Source: a virus
IMG/VR virus record: IMGVR_UViG_3300037153_000079
Coordinates: 1-41,558 of that record
Strand: one strand, 5' to 3'
DNA length: 41,558 bases
Notes under the pieces: generated by a model
Told to the model about the DNA's origin: nothing
Database searches by the model: none
The model's input: only the letters and a program-made list of their open reading frames with translations
Translations under genes and position numbers: made by a program
Part shown: piece by piece, positions 15,021 to 21,340 of the stretch
Position numbering within the stretch: the stretch's first letter is position 1
Layout of the letters: every line of letters starts with the position of its first letter

Positions 15021-16792
15021 TGTGCCGCCTTCCTCATCTGGCGTCGAAGGTCGAGCACGTTCCGGTTCACGTCGAACTTGTCGTCGTTCACCTTCTTGAT
15101 ATATTCCTCGACCGTTCCACGCGACCGATACACCAGCGCAGTTACCTGCTTCGTGCTGGACGCATCGACCGCGCGATCCGTGACCTGGATCTGATCATCC
15201 GGATTCCAAGTCTCGTCGAGGACGTGGACATCTGACGCCCGACTCAAAGTGATCCCCACCCCGGCCGCAGCCGTGACGAGGATCGCAACCCGAACCTTGC
15301 CGCCCTGGAAGTCGGCCATGATCCGGTTTCGCTCTTTCTGCGTGACCTTCCCCGAGATGATCTCTGTGTTTATGCCGTAACGTCGTAGGTAGTTGTAGAT
15401 CATCTCGGCGGTCTCGCGGAACTGGCTAGCGATGATGGCTTGGTCGTCGCCGTCGGGGTCGTCCGGATCGATGCCCCGCTCTGCCAGGTTCTCTAGCAGA
15501 GCCGGGATCTTGCCGGACTCCTCGGTGGCCTTGACCTTCAGTTCCATGTGACCCGTCTCTTCATCTAGGCTCAGAGCCTCGATCTTGCACATGTGGTTGG
15601 CGAACTGCTTCAACCGTGTGTACTCAGCGAGGATCGAAGTGGCGGAGAGATGGTACTCATCGATGCGGATCTCAGCCATCTCATGGAACTCGTAGTACTG
15701 CCTGGATTGCTTCTCTGTCATCGGACACCAGACATCGACCCAGAGCGTCTCGGGCAACTGCGGCAAGACTTCAGTCCGCAGCCGTCGGATAGCATGGGGA
15801 GCGAGAGACTCGTAGAACGCATCCTCGCGCCCCGGGATGACCTTGCCGATCACCTTGTGATTACCCCAGACGTTATCAATCACCAGCCACTGAGCCGCCC
15901 ACCTCCACTTCGAGGTGTACTTCTGCGGCTCAAGCCAGTGAAGAGCGCCCCAGAGCTTAACCGGCTTGCCTCCCATCGGAGTGCCGCTCAAGGCAAACTT
16001 ACGCTTCGCCTTGACCTTACTCGCCTCCTTGGGAAAGCGGTTCTTGACCTCTGGTAGGCCGGTCTTGTGGAACTCATCGATAGTGAACGAGTTCCATTCC
16101 TTCACCTTCGGGAAGTTCCCGCGTCGGATCATGTCCGCCGTCGTAACGAACCAAAACGGCTTATCGTGTTCACGACACTCCTCGATCTGATCTTCGGCAG
16201 CAATCTTCTCTGCTTGGCTCAGATCTCCGGAGAATGTCACGACCGTATGATTAGTCCATCGCTCGATCTCCATGCGCCAAACGCTGTCGAGTGTAGACTT
16301 CGGCGCGACGACGAGGTGCGGCCCGTTCTCCAAGTCAGCCTCGAAGATCGCGCCAATCACTTCAGTCGTTTTGCCGAGCCTCGGCTCCAACAAGTTCAGG
16401 CAGTTGGTCGTAGCCATGAACATCACGTCGGCCCGCTGGTAGGGACGGAACCACTTGGCGAGCTTCGGGAGCTTCTTCGCAAGCTTCATCCCTTTCAGCG
16501 AAGCGTCGTCCGCTGTAGAGAGAGACTTGAGGGTGTTCTCCTTCCGCACTGCCGTCCGACCCCATTCGGTCAGTGCCGCCCCGAGTTGGAGATCGTTGCC
16601 GAACTCCTCTCGAAGACGACGCATGACGACGAGGTCGAGCGGCAGCGTCCATAGTGGCCCACCGTTGTCCTTGTTAACGAAGCGAGCACCGAGGGGCTTG
16701 AGGCGGTTCATTGCTGCGACCGCCTCAGGCGTGTAGTGGAAGTGAACCGCACAGCGGTCGCCTCCCTCAGTGAGTTCAGCAAACGCCTTCAT
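15017..16792 (-). CDS. SNF2-type DNA helicase/translocase
   Basis: A 591-residue superfamily 2 helicase. Motif I is in LLEPRLGKTTEVIGAI (about 130), motif II is IDEFHKTG (about 237, DEFH form), motif III is LSGTPMGG (about 267). The C-terminal RecA lobe carries TAAAGVGITLSRASDVHVLD (motif V) and WNPDDQIQVTDRA (motif VI, about 535, with the final Arg). This arrangement is that of SNF2/SWI-like phage DNA remodellers. The ATG overlaps the upstream stop (ATGA). Likely role: translocation on dsDNA in replication restart or recombination. Confidence 0.85.
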   Translation of the reverse strand: MKAFAELTEGGDRCAVHFHYTPEAVAAMNRLKPLGARFVNKDNGGPLWTLPLDLVVMRRLREEFGNDLQLGAALTEWGRTAVRKENTLKSLSTADDASLKGMKLAKKLPKLAKWFRPYQRADVMFMATTNCLNLLEPRLGKTTEVIGAIFEADLENGPHLVVAPKSTLDSVWRMEIERWTNHTVVTFSGDLSQAEKIAAEDQIEECREHDKPFWFVTTADMIRRGNFPKVKEWNSFTIDEFHKTGLPEVKNRFPKEASKVKAKRKFALSGTPMGGKPVKLWGALHWLEPQKYTSKWRWAAQWLVIDNVWGNHKVIGKVIPGREDAFYESLAPHAIRRLRTEVLPQLPETLWVDVWCPMTEKQSRQYYEFHEMAEIRIDEYHLSATSILAEYTRLKQFANHMCKIEALSLDEETGHMELKVKATEESGKIPALLENLAERGIDPDDPDGDDQAIIASQFRETAEMIYNYLRRYGINTEIISGKVTQKERNRIMADFQGGKVRVAILVTAAAGVGITLSRASDVHVLDETWNPDDQIQVTDRAVDASSTKQVTALVYRSRGTVEEYIKKVNDDKFDVNRNVLDLRRQMRKAAQ

Positions 16793-17067
16793 TTCCTTGA
16801 TCCCCGTTTCCTGCCTCGATAGACAGCGTAGACAATGCAGCCGCGCGCAGCGAACTGCCAGACGTGATCCGGCTCAGGAATATGTACCTGCCGTTGGGTG
16901 AGGTTGCTCTGGATCTTGTTCGCTTCCCGCGGATTCTTCGCGGTGTGCACCAAGGCCCAGACACCGGGTCTTTCTAGAAGTGGTAAGAGGCGATTCGCCC
17001 AAGGCTTTCTGAAGATCCTGGGCGGTATGGTTTCGCCTACGAACTCCACCTCCTGGTTTAGTGACAT
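16789..17067 (-). CDS. Hypothetical protein, about 92 aa
   Basis: The start ATG 17065-17067 follows AAAGGAGGGTACT, the standard leader of this region; an upstream frame extension would run through the tRNA-like element and is rejected. The protein (MSLNQEVEFVGETIPPRIFR ... LVHTAKNPREANKIQSNLTQ) has an alternating helix/strand pattern and ends basic (RGRKRGSRK). It is coupled to the helicase gene by ATGA. No family recognised. Confidence 0.65.
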   Translation of the reverse strand: MSLNQEVEFVGETIPPRIFRKPWANRLLPLLERPGVWALVHTAKNPREANKIQSNLTQRQVHIPEPDHVWQFAARGCIVYAVYRGRKRGSRK

Positions 17068-17090
17068 AGTACCCTCCTTTGTTACGGCAT

Positions 17091-17159
17091 GGAGCGGGAA
17101 GGGATCGAACCTTCCTGGCATATGGATAGTGTCAGATCCACGCCATCACCAGCCGCTCC
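17091..17159 (-). tRNA. tRNA-like element without a normal D arm (possible anticodon GAC)
   Basis: Minus strand, 69 nt. The acceptor stem GGAGCGG/CCGCTCC is perfect, and the T arm is canonical (GAAGG, loop TTCGATC, CCTTC). The anticodon-like hairpin TGGAT-CTGACACT-ATCCA has an 8-base loop; GAC (Val) is the likely triplet. Only 12 bases link the acceptor to this hairpin, too few for a D arm. The hairpin extends further (TGGC/GCCA). No CCA is encoded. It lies in the leader just ahead of a ribosome-binding site. Either an aberrant tRNA, a decayed one, or a tRNA mimic. Confidence 0.55.
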
Positions 17160-17167
17160 TTGTTGGG

Positions 17168-17242
17168 GGCGTAGGCGGAGGGTACCAGTCTCATACCTAC
17201 GCCCCCTCATTGCGGGCTGCGCGTCCGGCTAAGAACTGCGCC
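17168..17242 (-). other. Two hairpins between the zinc-ribbon gene and the tRNA-like element
   Basis: GGGGGCGTAGG and CCTACGCCCCC form an 11-bp perfect stem around a 20-base loop that includes GGTACC. A second pair GCGGGC/GCCCGC lies nearer the upstream stop. There is no T-run, so RNA processing or folding is more likely than termination. Confidence 0.5.
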
Positions 17243-17252
17243 CGCAAGCTTT

Positions 17253-17513
17253 CTACTTCTCGATGCTCCTCGGTAGTCTACCGGAGCGCGAGCAGTAGGG
17301 ACATGTTCGTCCATAGATCACGGTCTTTTGCCCGGTACGCTTATTGACGAGACGGCGCGGTCGCAGCCACTCCTTGCGGGCTACGATGAACGGCCGTCCT
17401 GCTAGCTTACCGGGACAATCCTCTCGGCTGCACATTACGATGACGAACTCGGGGTATTCCGGGCTTGTCGTCGCCTGGTACTCTGGCAGCTTTGAATGAA
17501 AGCTATCAGTCAC
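17253..17513 (-). CDS. Small zinc-ribbon protein
   Basis: About 86 residues with two Cys pairs: CSREDC in the first half and CPYC near the end, a zinc-ribbon-like pattern. The basic segment ARKEWLRPRRLVNKRTGQK between them could contact nucleic acid. The GTG start at 17511-17513 is chosen because GGAGGGTGCC precedes it. An 11-bp imperfect hairpin lies between this start and the upstream stop. Possibly a transcription- or DNA-associated protein; exact family unknown. Confidence 0.62.
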   Translation of the reverse strand: MTDSFHSKLPEYQATTSPEYPEFVIVMCSREDCPGKLAGRPFIVARKEWLRPRRLVNKRTGQKTVIYGRTCPYCSRSGRLPRSIEK

Positions 17514-17572
17514 TCGGCACCCTCCTCTGGATGAATTCCGAGCCACCCGCCGTTACGCGGGCGACTCGCAAC

Positions 17573-17887
17573 TCAGCTTCTTACTCGGCCAGGATCCTCG
17601 AACCGGATACTAGCAGCGGTCACGGTTCGCATCCCGCCCGGGTCAGTGATGACCTGGATGAGAGTCTTCTTACGATCCAACATGTGACCGTCTTTCTCGT
17701 ACACTCCCGCCGGTAGCAACCTCGGCTTCTTGCCAATTAGAAGCAGAGGGCCGATAGAGAACGGGGTGTAGCCCGGTTGATCGATGATGAGCCAGATCCG
17801 GTGACCAGGAGCGAGAAATTGATCTACCTCCTCCTGGTCACCAGATCGCGCGGCTCTGACGACCGCCGCTAGGAAGGGTTGCCCGAC
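17573..17887 (-). CDS. Protein-coding frame without a normal start codon (possible -1 frameshift product)
   Basis: This minus frame reads as a good protein: AAVVRAARSGDQEEVDQFLA, PGHRIWLIIDQPGYTPFSIG, VYEKDGHMLDRKKTLIQVIT, then SIRFEDPGRVRS and a stop. Yet from the in-frame stop at 17888-17890 there is no ATG, GTG or TTG until codon 57 (TTG, 17717-17719). It overlaps the tail of the 17869-18372 gene in the -1 frame, around AAC CCT TCC TAG. It may be a C-terminal extension made by frameshifting, start at an unusual codon, or reflect a sequencing error. A 12-bp inverted repeat (17800-17842) lies within it. Confidence 0.5.
   Translation of the reverse strand, partial: VGQPFLAAVVRAARSGDQEEVDQFLAPGHRIWLIIDQPGYTPFSIGPLLLIGKKPRLLPAGVYEKDGHMLDRKKTLIQVITDPGGMRTVTAASIRFEDPGRVRS
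17800..17842. repeat. 12-bp inverted repeat masking an AGGAGGAGG site
   Basis: GGTGACCAGGAG (17800-17811 on the plus strand) and CTCCTGGTCACC (17831-17842) are perfect complements with a 19-base loop. In the minus-strand transcript the stem includes the start of an AGGAGGAGG Shine-Dalgarno-like run, so folding could hide it. Confidence 0.65.
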
Positions 17888-18372
17888 CTAGCCCGGACTC
17901 GCTCGGCGCGCGTGCGCGAGCGCCGCTGACCGCCGCTGACCTTGGAGGCCGCGCCGGTCTTCTTCACGGAAGCGCGCTTGCCAGACGCGCCGCTCGTCTT
18001 CGCACTCGAACCGCTCTTGGCCCGAGGGCCAGCGCCGTTCCGCCGCATCTCGGGAGGGATGACCTCCCTGACGTGGGCGACGGTCGTGCCAGTGCGTGCT
18101 GCGACCAGTTCGAAGCGGTCGCCGCCAGCGTAGAGCTTCTTGATCGAAGCTTCGGTGCCCGGAGCAGTCTCGTACCATCCTGCCGAAACCAGCGCGCGGC
18201 AGTACGCCGCGATGGGAACGGCACTCAGCGGAACGCCAAGAGACTTGGCGACAGCCGACTGGCCGAGCTTCTCCTTCTTCACCGCGGCAACGATCTCTGC
18301 CTCGGTGACACCGTTGGCCGACGCGCGCTTGGCGACGCGCGCCGCGCCCGCAGTCTTGCGGGCTCGTGGCAT
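17869..18372 (-). CDS. Basic DNA-binding-like protein with HTH-like repeats
   Basis: A 167-residue protein starting MPRARKTAGAARVAKRASAN, with helix-turn-helix-like units (EKLGQSAVAKSLGVPLSAVP and FELVAARTGTTVAHVREVIP) linked by EASIKKLYAGG, and a very basic, Ala/Ser-rich tail. The SIKKLYAGG unit resembles TIKRLYAAGG in the 28427-28978 gene across the divergence, suggesting paralogs. It has AGGAGGGAGC upstream of the ATG and its own candidate promoter with an inverted repeat. Probably a nucleoid- or transcription-regulating protein, perhaps autoregulated. Confidence 0.65.
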   Translation of the reverse strand: MPRARKTAGAARVAKRASANGVTEAEIVAAVKKEKLGQSAVAKSLGVPLSAVPIAAYCRALVSAGWYETAPGTEASIKKLYAGGDRFELVAARTGTTVAHVREVIPPEMRRNGAGPRAKSGSSAKTSGASGKRASVKKTGAASKVSGGQRRSRTRAERVRARSGNPS

Positions 18373-18400
18373 TGCTCCCTCCTAACGGATGGGGTTACTC

Positions 18401-18440
18401 GGTACAGCAGTAGTATACTGTACCGGCAACACGGCGTCTA
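18401..18440 (-). promoter_or_regulatory. Promoter with operator-like inverted repeat
   Basis: Minus strand TAGACG (18435-18440), 17 bases, TATACT (18412-18417). The -10 lies between two 7-bp complementary arms, GGTACAG (18401-18407) and CTGTACC (18418-18424). The layout is that of a repressor site covering a promoter. It drives the basic HTH-like protein. Confidence 0.55.
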
Positions 18441-18508
18441 CCCCGTTTCCCGGGATAAACGAGAGGTGGTTGGCCTCCGGGCAAGGCCGCTTCCGGCCCG
18501 CCCGCAGG

Positions 18509-18802
18509 TCAACGGACTCGATAAGCCCCGTATCTCGGCTTGATCTCGCTGTTGAGGTACTGCCCGCTGCTCGTGGCGTGAGCAGCGGCGACCGCCTTCT
18601 GGCGGCTGACGCCGAAGTAGACGTAGATGCTTCCGTCCCGGAAGCAGACGAACATGAGCGGCTGCTGTCCGGTCTTCGGCCATCCGATCCAGTTGATGTT
18701 CGTAGATCCGATCAGACGAGCGTTGACGGGCACAGGCCCAACCTTCGTCTGAACCTTGAACTCAACGTAGTCTCCGTGGCTGCCGTTATGCATCAGAGGC
18801 AT
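18509..18802 (-). CDS. KTSC-domain protein
   Basis: The 97-residue product carries a pattern like the KTSC domain: FRDGSIYVYFGVSRQKAVAA followed by ATSSGQYLNSEIKPRYG (family: strand, Y-x-Y-x-x-V, then S-x-G-x-y-x-n-x-x-I-x-x-x-Y). The N-terminal half (MHNGSHGDYVEFKVQTKVG) forms another beta segment. KTSC proteins are small and of unknown biochemical role, some next to lysyl-tRNA synthetase. A ribosome-binding site AGGAG precedes the ATG. It directly follows the XRE-type regulator gene. Confidence 0.6.
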   Translation of the reverse strand: MPLMHNGSHGDYVEFKVQTKVGPVPVNARLIGSTNINWIGWPKTGQQPLMFVCFRDGSIYVYFGVSRQKAVAAAHATSSGQYLNSEIKPRYGAYRVR

Positions 18803-18823
18803 TCATTCATCTCCTCGGCAGGA

Positions 18824-19057
18824 CTAGTCGTCTCGTGACACGAGCGTCACCTCGAAGCGCAGCCCGAGCAGCCAAGCCCAGTAGTCCAGCTGTCCCTGCT
18901 GCGCTCCCGCCGCTCCGTTCAAGACCTGGTTCACATGCTTCAGCGAGAGGCCCGCTTGACGGGCTAGCTCGGCCTGCGAGATTCCCTGCTGGTCGAGCGC
19001 CTCGCGGAGCAGCTGCGCCATGTGCATCTGCGTGGTGCTCACCAACTGCTTCCGCAT
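18824..19057 (-). CDS. XRE/Cro-family HTH regulator
   Basis: A 77-residue protein with a clear helix-turn-helix: QQGISQAELARQAGLSLKHV followed by NQVLNG, the pattern of Cro/CI-type XRE domains. The C-terminal part (YWAWLLGLRFEVTLVSRDD) may mediate dimerisation. The ATG begins immediately after the upstream TGA (TGAATG), so it is coupled to it. It could control the divergent or early promoters, including the operator-like repeat at 18401-18424; that link is inference. Confidence 0.82.
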   Translation of the reverse strand: MRKQLVSTTQMHMAQLLREALDQQGISQAELARQAGLSLKHVNQVLNGAAGAQQGQLDYWAWLLGLRFEVTLVSRDD

Positions 19058-19597
19058 TCACTCGTCTCCTCGGCATACTGGTCCAATTCCTAGCGACCGG
19101 CTGTACTCGTCGGTGAGAGTCCGGCCGCAGACGTAGCAGCGGCCGATCTCGCGGCCAAAGCGCGGCCCCGCATCGGGGTCGGCCTTGATCGCCTTCAGGA
19201 TCCGCACCCGCTCCGTGTGGTTCTTGATCGGGTAGCGGGTGTCGGAGGCCCAGACATCCACGAACGTCACGTGCCGCCCGGTCTTGACCGAGTAGAACAT
19301 GAGAGTCCCGTCTTCCTTCTCGACCGCATAGCGGCCGTCGGGCACGTCCGGGAGATCTGAGCCCCGAGGCTTCCAGTCGAGCTTCTTGAGCTTCTCGATC
19401 ACCTCACCCATCCGGGTGAGGCTGAGTTGCGAGGGGAAGGTGTCGAAGTCCGCTTTGGCGAGCCAGTCGCGTTGCTCCTGGGTCAGCGAACTGAGATCCT
19501 TCCTCTCCCGCAGCGTCCTCAAGTAGCTGAGCTGGGGCTCGGTGGCGGTCGGGCCGTTGTTCCGGAACTCAGCCGGAACGTCGGTTCTCTTGACCAT
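19058..19597 (-). CDS. Hypothetical protein with C-terminal zinc motif (DUF6011-like)
   Basis: The 179-residue protein begins with a helical part (QLSYLRTLRERKDLSSLTQE, WLAKADFDTF), a basic beta part (DGRYAVEKEDGTLMFYSVKT, GRHVTFVDVW) and ends with CYVCGRTLTDEYSRSLGIGP, VCRG, a Cys3 motif seen in phage DUF6011-type proteins. The start uses the AAAGGAGGGTACC leader and is preceded by a hairpin module. Function unknown; a nucleic-acid-binding role is plausible from the zinc motif. Confidence 0.68.
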   Translation of the reverse strand: MVKRTDVPAEFRNNGPTATEPQLSYLRTLRERKDLSSLTQEQRDWLAKADFDTFPSQLSLTRMGEVIEKLKKLDWKPRGSDLPDVPDGRYAVEKEDGTLMFYSVKTGRHVTFVDVWASDTRYPIKNHTERVRILKAIKADPDAGPRFGREIGRCYVCGRTLTDEYSRSLGIGPVCRGDE

Positions 19598-19660
19598 GGT
19601 ACCCTCCTTTGTTGGAGCAGGATTACTCCGGGCTAGGCCATTGCTGGCCCGCCCGCAGTA
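19598..19660 (-). promoter_or_regulatory. Intergenic module 1: two hairpins plus SD leader
   Basis: Transcript order: upstream stop, strong hairpin (GGGC..GGCCA / TGGCC..GCCC, 19630-19654), weaker hairpin (GGAG/CTCC, 19614-19629), then AAAGGAGGGTACC (19598-19610) and ATG. First of a series with the same architecture but different stem sequence. Confidence 0.65.
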
Positions 19661-19978
19661 TTACTGCTTCGCTGTTACATAGGCGAGAGCCTCATAAGAG
19701 GCAATCGACCAGTCCTCGCCGTCGTCTTCCAACGACGAGACGATGGCATACCACCGACCCTTGAAGCCGACGGCATCGTTGAGGTCGCGTTGAGTCCAGG
19801 CGTGTTCACCTACCGGATCCCACGACTCAGCAAGCGAGTCGTGTGTCCAGAGAACCTGAACCCTTCTCGTGATGCCCTTGTTGATCTCCATATCCCGGAG
19901 GTAGAGAACATCTCCGGGCTCGGGCTTCGGCAGGGTATCGCCGGGCATGAACGGGTTCTTGGTATCATCCTCGAACAT
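19661..19978 (-). CDS. Hypothetical protein, 105 aa
   Basis: An acidic protein with a compact beta pattern: PEPGDVLYLRDMEINKGITR, VQVLWTHDSLAESWDPVGEH, FKGRWYAIVSSLEDDGEDW. It overlaps the upstream gene by 14 bases (the start lies inside its last codons). No family recognised. Confidence 0.65.
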   Translation of the reverse strand: MFEDDTKNPFMPGDTLPKPEPGDVLYLRDMEINKGITRRVQVLWTHDSLAESWDPVGEHAWTQRDLNDAVGFKGRWYAIVSSLEDDGEDWSIASYEALAYVTAKQ

Positions 19979-20237
19979 CGGTATGCTCCGGAAGCCCGTC
20001 GAACAGGTCGGGATCTACGTCGATGAATACAGCTGCCGGCTCCATCGTGCCCTTTTGCTTACAGAGGATCTCACAGCGGAACTCTTCCCCATCGTTGTGT
20101 GGGAAGGCCCATCGGATGAGATGGATTCCAACCGGGTCGAGAGTCTTCATGAACTCGGGGGTAAGCGAGCGGTTGTAGCTCCGCTTTACCGCGAGTCTGT
20201 TGGCCTCGACCAGCAGTTCGGTCGTGATGACCTTCAT
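19965..20237 (-). CDS. Hypothetical protein, 90 aa
   Basis: Starts at ATG 20235-20237 after AGGAAGCATC, overlapping the upstream stop (ATGA). Sequence: MKVITTELLVEANRLAVKRS, then TLDPVGIHLIRWAFPHNDGE and AAVFIDVDPDLFDGLPEH. Mixed alpha/beta, acidic at the end. A longer reading in the same frame runs antiparallel through other genes and is not supported. Function unknown. Confidence 0.65.
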   Translation of the reverse strand: MKVITTELLVEANRLAVKRSYNRSLTPEFMKTLDPVGIHLIRWAFPHNDGEEFRCEILCKQKGTMEPAAVFIDVDPDLFDGLPEHTDVRG

Positions 20238-20440
20238 GATGCTTCCTGGATGAGCTTCTGAAGCCGATCTTGTAGCTTCTTCGTCTCTTCGATGAGCATC
20301 TCGAAGTGCTCCTTGAGCCACGCGATCTCCTGCGGGGTCATCTCGTCTAACCGCTCCGGATGCTCCACGAGATCCTTGAGGGTCGCGGTCATCTCCGCGA
20401 TGGCCTCTTTCGCTCGCTGGATCTCTTCGTGAGTAGCCAT
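20234..20440 (-). CDS. Small coiled-coil protein, 68 aa
   Basis: Almost wholly helical and charged: MATHEEIQRAKEAIAEMTAT, LKDLVEHPERLDEMTPQEIA and LIEETKKLQDRLQKLIQEAS, the last with heptad-like Leu/Ile spacing. The TGATG overlap with the upstream gene and the ATGA with the next indicate a coupled set of three. Function unknown. Confidence 0.65.
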   Translation of the reverse strand: MATHEEIQRAKEAIAEMTATLKDLVEHPERLDEMTPQEIAWLKEHFEMLIEETKKLQDRLQKLIQEAS

Positions 20441-20763
20441 CAGTCTCTCCCGAAGCCGAGCGGAAGATCCATTCCTTCCGCCATCTCGACCGCGTTGACG
20501 ACCTCGCCCCAACTCTCCAGGGGCGAGTCCAAGTAGGACTCGATGTCCAACTCGATGACCTCCGTGAGCTTCTCGCCGGTGGCTCCAGCCTGGCCGCCCT
20601 CGTTGAGGTTGTCGTACCACTCTTCGTATTCGTACTGGAGATCGCGCAGATGCGCGAGTCCATTGCTGAGGTCGGCTTCCAACTGCTGGATAGCCTCCAT
20701 CGCGGCCTGACATTCAGCCACGGCTTCGGCCCAGCGTGAAGATCTGCTCTTCTGCTTTGCCAT
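20440..20763 (-). CDS. Hypothetical helical acidic protein, 107 aa
   Basis: Basic start (MAKQKSRSSRWAEAVAECQA) and then a long acidic helical region (AIQQLEADLSNGLAHLRDLQ, YEYEEWYDNLNEGG, LTEVIELDIESYLD). Leader AAAGGAGGGTACC upstream. A coiled-coil partner of the following 68-aa protein is possible from the matching features. No family recognised. Confidence 0.65.
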   Translation of the reverse strand: MAKQKSRSSRWAEAVAECQAAMEAIQQLEADLSNGLAHLRDLQYEYEEWYDNLNEGGQAGATGEKLTEVIELDIESYLDSPLESWGEVVNAVEMAEGMDLPLGFGRD

Positions 20764-20838
20764 CTGGTACCCTCCTTTCGGTAACGGACATTAGCGTCCA
20801 GACCGGGCCGCATCACTGGCCCGACCTGCGCGCTACCG
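20764..20838 (-). promoter_or_regulatory. Intergenic module 2: two hairpins plus SD leader
   Basis: Strong hairpin CGGGCC/GGCCCG (20804-20823, 8-base loop), weaker GGAC/GTCC (20786-20799), leader AAAGGAGGGTACC at 20766-20778 on the minus strand. Confidence 0.6.
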
Positions 20839-21270
20839 TCAGTTCTTGATACGGTAGAGTCGTGTGTTCCCGCGCTTGGCGACGACTTCGATCATTCCCT
20901 CGTCTTCCAGGAAGTTCAGCGAGTTGAGCACGTAGCTCCTGCTGTACTTATGCTCGAAGTGAGTGTTGACCGACTTCGTAACCTGCCCCGAGTCCATCGG
21001 CTTCGACGCTGCCGCTAGCACTTCGAGGCAAGCGTCGTCGAGCTTCGGATTGTGAGGCTCGTTGCGAGCGTTCATCGGCAAGCCCGGCTTGCCCGACTTA
21101 CGCGGCTTGCTGTTAGACCGGCTCAAGTAGCCGTCGATCTTCGCAAGCGTCGTGTCGATCTCCTTGAGGCGAGCCGTCAATACAGCCCGCTCTTCGCGTA
21201 GCTGCTCACGACCCTTACGGAATTGATCTTCGAATTCCGCGATCTTCGCCTCGATGTCGAGATCGCTCAT
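20839..21270 (-). CDS. Coiled-coil plus winged-helix-like DNA-binding protein
   Basis: A 143-residue protein. Residues 1-50 form a coiled coil (IAEFEDQFRKGREQLREERA, TARLKEIDTTLAKIDGYL). A basic linker follows, and the C-terminal part (DDACLEVLAAASKPMDSGQV, TKSVNTHFEHKYSRSYVLNS, LNFLEDEGMIEVVAKRGNTR) reads as a winged helix with recognition helix and wing. Likely a dimeric DNA-binding regulator. Leader AAAGGAGGGTACC; hairpin module 3 lies between it and the upstream gene. Confidence 0.7.
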   Translation of the reverse strand: MSDLDIEAKIAEFEDQFRKGREQLREERAVLTARLKEIDTTLAKIDGYLSRSNSKPRKSGKPGLPMNARNEPHNPKLDDACLEVLAAASKPMDSGQVTKSVNTHFEHKYSRSYVLNSLNFLEDEGMIEVVAKRGNTRLYRIKN

Positions 21271-21340
21271 AGGTACCCTCCTTTCGTTGGTTGTGCGGTG
21301 TACCAGACCGCCCCGCGTTACTGGGGCGACCTGCTACATC
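21271..21340 (-). promoter_or_regulatory. Intergenic module 3: overlapping hairpins plus SD leader
   Basis: Strong hairpin CGCCCC/GGGGCG (21309-21328); an alternative GCGGT/ACCGC stem (21295-21311) overlaps it by three bases, so the two cannot both form fully. Leader AAAGGAGGGTACC at 21272-21284. Confidence 0.6.

Noticed and set aside
17556-17665. A second tRNA with GGTTCGA-like T loops
   Set aside because: The bases do not make a 5-bp T stem plus an acceptor stem, and the region is coding in the minus frame.
19965-20816. A 283-codon minus frame
   Set aside because: Its first two-thirds shadows other genes; only the part from ATG 20235-20237 has a ribosome-binding site and protein character.
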